This document shows positions 62,329 to 64,000 of a DNA stretch of 64,000 bases, one piece after another. Under the pieces are notes generated by a model that saw only the letters and a list, made by a program, of their open reading frames with translations, did no database searches and had not been told where the DNA came from. Origin of the DNA: Sphingomonas sp. RIT328 (GTDB lineage: Bacteria > Pseudomonadota > Alphaproteobacteria > Sphingomonadales > Sphingomonadaceae); contig NZ_JFYV01000034.1 in NCBI RefSeq assembly GCF_000632225.1, positions 62,001 to 126,000 on the forward strand, written 5' to 3'. Every line of letters begins with the position of its first letter. The stretch's first letter is position 1. The position numbers and the translations under genes are program-made.

Positions 62329-63544
62329 GGCACCGCTCGCCAAGGGGACGCCCGCCTATCGCCGGCTGACGCTGGCGATGCTGTTCGCGGGCTTTTCGAC
62401 CTTTTCGCTGCTCTATTCGGTGCAGCCGCTGCTGCCGCTGTTCGCCGCCGATTACCATCTCACCGCCGAAGCGGCGTCGCTCGCCGTCTCGCTCGCCACC
62501 GGGCCGCTCGCGATCGGCATCCTGTTCGCCGGCATTCTGTCCGACCGGATCGGGCGGCGGCCGCTGATGGTCGCCGCGATGTTCGCCGCCGGCGCGCTGA
62601 CGCTCGCTGCGGCGCTGGTCCCCGGCTGGAGCGGGTTGCTCGCGTTACGGCTGCTAACCGGGATCGCGCTCGCCGGCGTGCCCGCGGTGGCGATGGCCTA
62701 TGTCGCCGAAGAGGTCGACGCCGCCTCGGTCGGCGCGGCGATGGGCCTCTATATCGCCGGCAGCGCGATCGGCGGCATGGGCGGCCGGCTCGTCGCCAGC
62801 CTCGTCGCCGATGTCGCCGACTGGCGCTGGGCGCTCGGCAGCGTCGGGCTGACCGGACTAGTGATGGCCGAGGCGTTCCGCCGGCTCGCGCCGCCGTCGC
62901 GCCGGTTCATCGCCGGCGCGGGCGCGAGTCCGCTTGCCGGCGTCGCGACGCTGTTCGCCGACCGCGCGCTGCCGCTGCTCTATGCCGAAGCGTTCGTACT
63001 GATGGGCATCTTCGTCACCATCTACAATTATGCCGGCTTCCGCCTGCTTGCGCCGCCCTATGGCCTCAGTCAGGCGGCGGTCGGCGCGGTCTTCCTGCTC
63101 TACATCCTCGGCTCGGCGAGTTCGGCGCTGTTCGGTTCGGTCGCCGGATCGGTCGGACGGCGACGCATCTTCTGGCTGCCGATCGTGCTGCTGCTCGCCG
63201 GCGTCGGCGTCACCGCGGCGCATCCGCTGGCGCTGGTGATCCTCGGCATCGCGCTGGTGACGATCGGCTTCTTCGGCGCGCATTCGATCGCCAGCGCCTG
63301 GGTCGGCCGCCGCGCGCGCAGCAACCGCGGCCAGGGCGCGGCCTTCTACCTGTTCTTCTACTATCTCGGCTCGAGCGTGCTCGGCTCGGCCGGCGGCATC
63401 GCCTGGACGCGGGGCGGCTGGCCCGGCGTCACCGGCTTCTGCCTCGCGCTCGGCGTGGTGGCGTTGCTGCTCGCGCTGCGCCTCGCGCAGATCGCGCCGC
63501 TCGCCGATCCCGAGACACCGCCGGTCGCACCGGTCGCCCCCTGA
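62315..63544 (+). CDS. MFS transporter, YnfM-like
   Basis: 409 residues, 12 helices. FSTFSLLYSVQPLLPLFA at 28-45 and the loop LSDRIGRRPLMVAA between helices 2 and 3 identify the YnfM/YtnG-type group of DHA1 transporters. A second basic loop (GSVGRRRIFW) separates the halves. It overlaps the preceding MFS gene by 14 bases, an uncommon pairing of two full-length exporters. Substrates unknown. Confidence 0.87.
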   Translation: MPGSEAPLAKGTPAYRRLTLAMLFAGFSTFSLLYSVQPLLPLFAADYHLTAEAASLAVSLATGPLAIGILFAGILSDRIGRRPLMVAAMFAAGALTLAAALVPGWSGLLALRLLTGIALAGVPAVAMAYVAEEVDAASVGAAMGLYIAGSAIGGMGGRLVASLVADVADWRWALGSVGLTGLVMAEAFRRLAPPSRRFIAGAGASPLAGVATLFADRALPLLYAEAFVLMGIFVTIYNYAGFRLLAPPYGLSQAAVGAVFLLYILGSASSALFGSVAGSVGRRRIFWLPIVLLLAGVGVTAAHPLALVILGIALVTIGFFGAHSIASAWVGRRARSNRGQGAAFYLFFYYLGSSVLGSAGGIAWTRGGWPGVTGFCLALGVVALLLALRLAQIAPLADPETPPVAPVAP

Positions 63545-63585
63545 CCGCGAGCCGCGCTTGCCGGCGGACAAGCTTTTCTTCATTC

Positions 63586-63612
63586 TCCTACTGATCCGAT
63601 AGGATATCTATC
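63586..63612 (+). promoter_or_regulatory. Candidate operator upstream of serine acetyltransferase
   Basis: Overlapping dyads TCCTA-N9-TAGGA (63586-63604) and GATAG-GATAT-CTATC (63598-63612) lie in an AT-rich island before the leader ORF and the acetyltransferase gene. Such spaced short dyads fit an Rrf2-type regulator (CymR/IscR-like), which often controls cysteine genes; this is inference. Confidence 0.4.
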
Positions 63613-63626
63613 GTCTCGGAGGTCGG

Positions 63627-63674
63627 ATGATGACGCAGCAGGCCGCGCAACGATCAGACAGGCACGCGCGGTGA
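63627..63674 (+). CDS. Possible leader peptide
   Basis: An ATG 4 bases after GGAGG (63618-63622), followed at once by a second ATG, opens a 15-codon frame MMTQQAAQRSDRHAR whose stop overlaps the GTG of the acetyltransferase by four bases (GTGA). The ribosome-binding site belongs to this frame, not to the GTG, so translation of the enzyme probably depends on it. No Cys or Ser run is present, so classic attenuation is not evident. Confidence 0.5.
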   Translation: MMTQQAAQRSDRHAR

Positions 63675-64000
63675 CGCAGCCGGCGCCCCTGCCCGCGCCC
63701 ACCGGCGCGGCGATCGGCGATGCGGTCGACGCGCTGCGCAGCGCCCGCGCGGCATGGCGGCAGCGGCAGAGCCCGGCGCGCGCCGCCGCCAGCTTCCCGT
63801 CGCGCGGTGCGATCGAGCGGATCGTCCTGCTGCTCGCCGGGGCGCTCTATCCGCGCCGGCTCGGCGAGCAGAGGGTCGCCCCGGCGGAGGAGGATCGCCT
63901 CGTCGCCGCCAAGCTCGCCGCCGCCTTCACCGAGCTGGAGCGGGAGATCGGCCACGAGCTCGGCTATTGGCAGGCGGAGGCGCAGACTGCCTTCGCGCCC
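63671..64000 (+). CDS. Serine O-acetyltransferase, N-terminal part
   Basis: 110 codons before the window ends; the left-handed beta-helix catalytic part lies outside. The helical N-terminus (ALRSARAAWRQRQSPARAA, FPSRGAIERIVLLLAGALYPRRLG, LEREIGHELGYWQAEA) matches the EpsC/long serine acetyltransferase type, which forms O-acetylserine for cysteine synthesis. The GTG start is chosen by overlap with the leader ORF. Together with siroheme synthase at the other end of the window it points to sulfate assimilation in this organism. Confidence 0.7.
   Translation, partial: MTQPAPLPAPTGAAIGDAVDALRSARAAWRQRQSPARAAASFPSRGAIERIVLLLAGALYPRRLGEQRVAPAEEDRLVAAKLAAAFTELEREIGHELGYWQAEAQTAFAP

Noticed and set aside
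1..64000. Insertion sequence, prophage or integrated element
   Set aside because: No transposase, integrase or phage gene was recognised, and gene order looks chromosomal throughout.

Overview
The window is about 70% GC, densely coded and carries no phage, transposase or CRISPR sequence. Gene content points to an alphaproteobacterium of the order Sphingomonadales (Sphingomonas-like): class I lysyl-tRNA synthetase, a bacterial CDC48-type AAA ATPase, the Suv3-like helicase / S4 / FdxA / CarD run, Ku plus three-domain LigD, tandem DUF2807 proteins, and short palindromic intergenic repeats. This is chromosomal DNA, mostly housekeeping with some accessory loci. The taxonomic call is inference from gene content; no database was searched.

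Layout. 1-4850: a tight minus-strand operon (argH, small LptM-like lipoprotein, lysA, siroheme synthase, CorA/ZntB-type transporter) with a divergent TlpA-like thioredoxin. 5143-9413: YecD-like hydrolase and DUF429 protein, tRNA-Gln(CTG), ppx/gppA, rlmE, rpoZ. 9537-12412: phospholipase-D/cardiolipin-synthase-like enzyme, MarR regulator, phospholipid-methyltransferase-like protein, ABM-domain protein. 12730-20851: CDC48-like ATPase, a candidate small RNA facing a LysR regulator, peptidylprolyl isomerase, mgtE, DUF1489, two DUF2807 proteins behind a palindromic operator, carD. 21066-29378: fdxA, S4 protein, Suv3-like helicase, M23 peptidase, HerA-like ATPase, TIGR02186 protein and TSUP transporter. 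29480-31989: a glycan-synthesis pair resembling NfrB/NfrA. 32116-38035: phzF, CDF transporter, pdxH, ku, ligD. 38234-42772: transglutaminase, ATP-grasp/alpha-E fusion, LacI regulator. 42983-51728: small membrane protein, alpha-2-macroglobulin and penicillin-binding protein 1C. 51917-58881: bamE, cytochrome bc1 chaperone, yceD, AI-2E-type permease, sixA, DinG-type helicase, glycine-zipper protein. 58938-64000: lysK, two MFS transporters, a leader peptide and the 5' part of a serine acetyltransferase gene.

How genes work together. Several sets look co-transcribed through 4-base start/stop overlaps: lptM-like/argH, lysA/siroheme synthase/corA, TSUP/TIGR02186, the NfrB/NfrA-like pair, pdxH/CDF, dinG/sixA and the cytochrome bc1 chaperone/yceD. 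Ku and LigD form a two-component end-joining repair system. The alpha-2-macroglobulin and PBP1C pair suggests periplasmic defence coupled to cell-wall repair. The ATP-grasp/alpha-E fusion with a transglutaminase is a candidate peptide-tagging system of unknown product.

The most interesting signals are: (1) a terminator-bearing, CU-rich candidate small RNA divergent from the LysR gene at 15277, with a T-N11-A box between them and a matching box before the MFS gene at 61126; (2) an intergenic palindromic repeat that appears to have been inserted in frame in ligD; (3) a G10/C8 tract inside the alpha-2-macroglobulin gene; (4) a short NfrB-like glycan synthase without its usual C-terminal domain; (5) a 15-codon leader ORF coupled to the serine acetyltransferase start.
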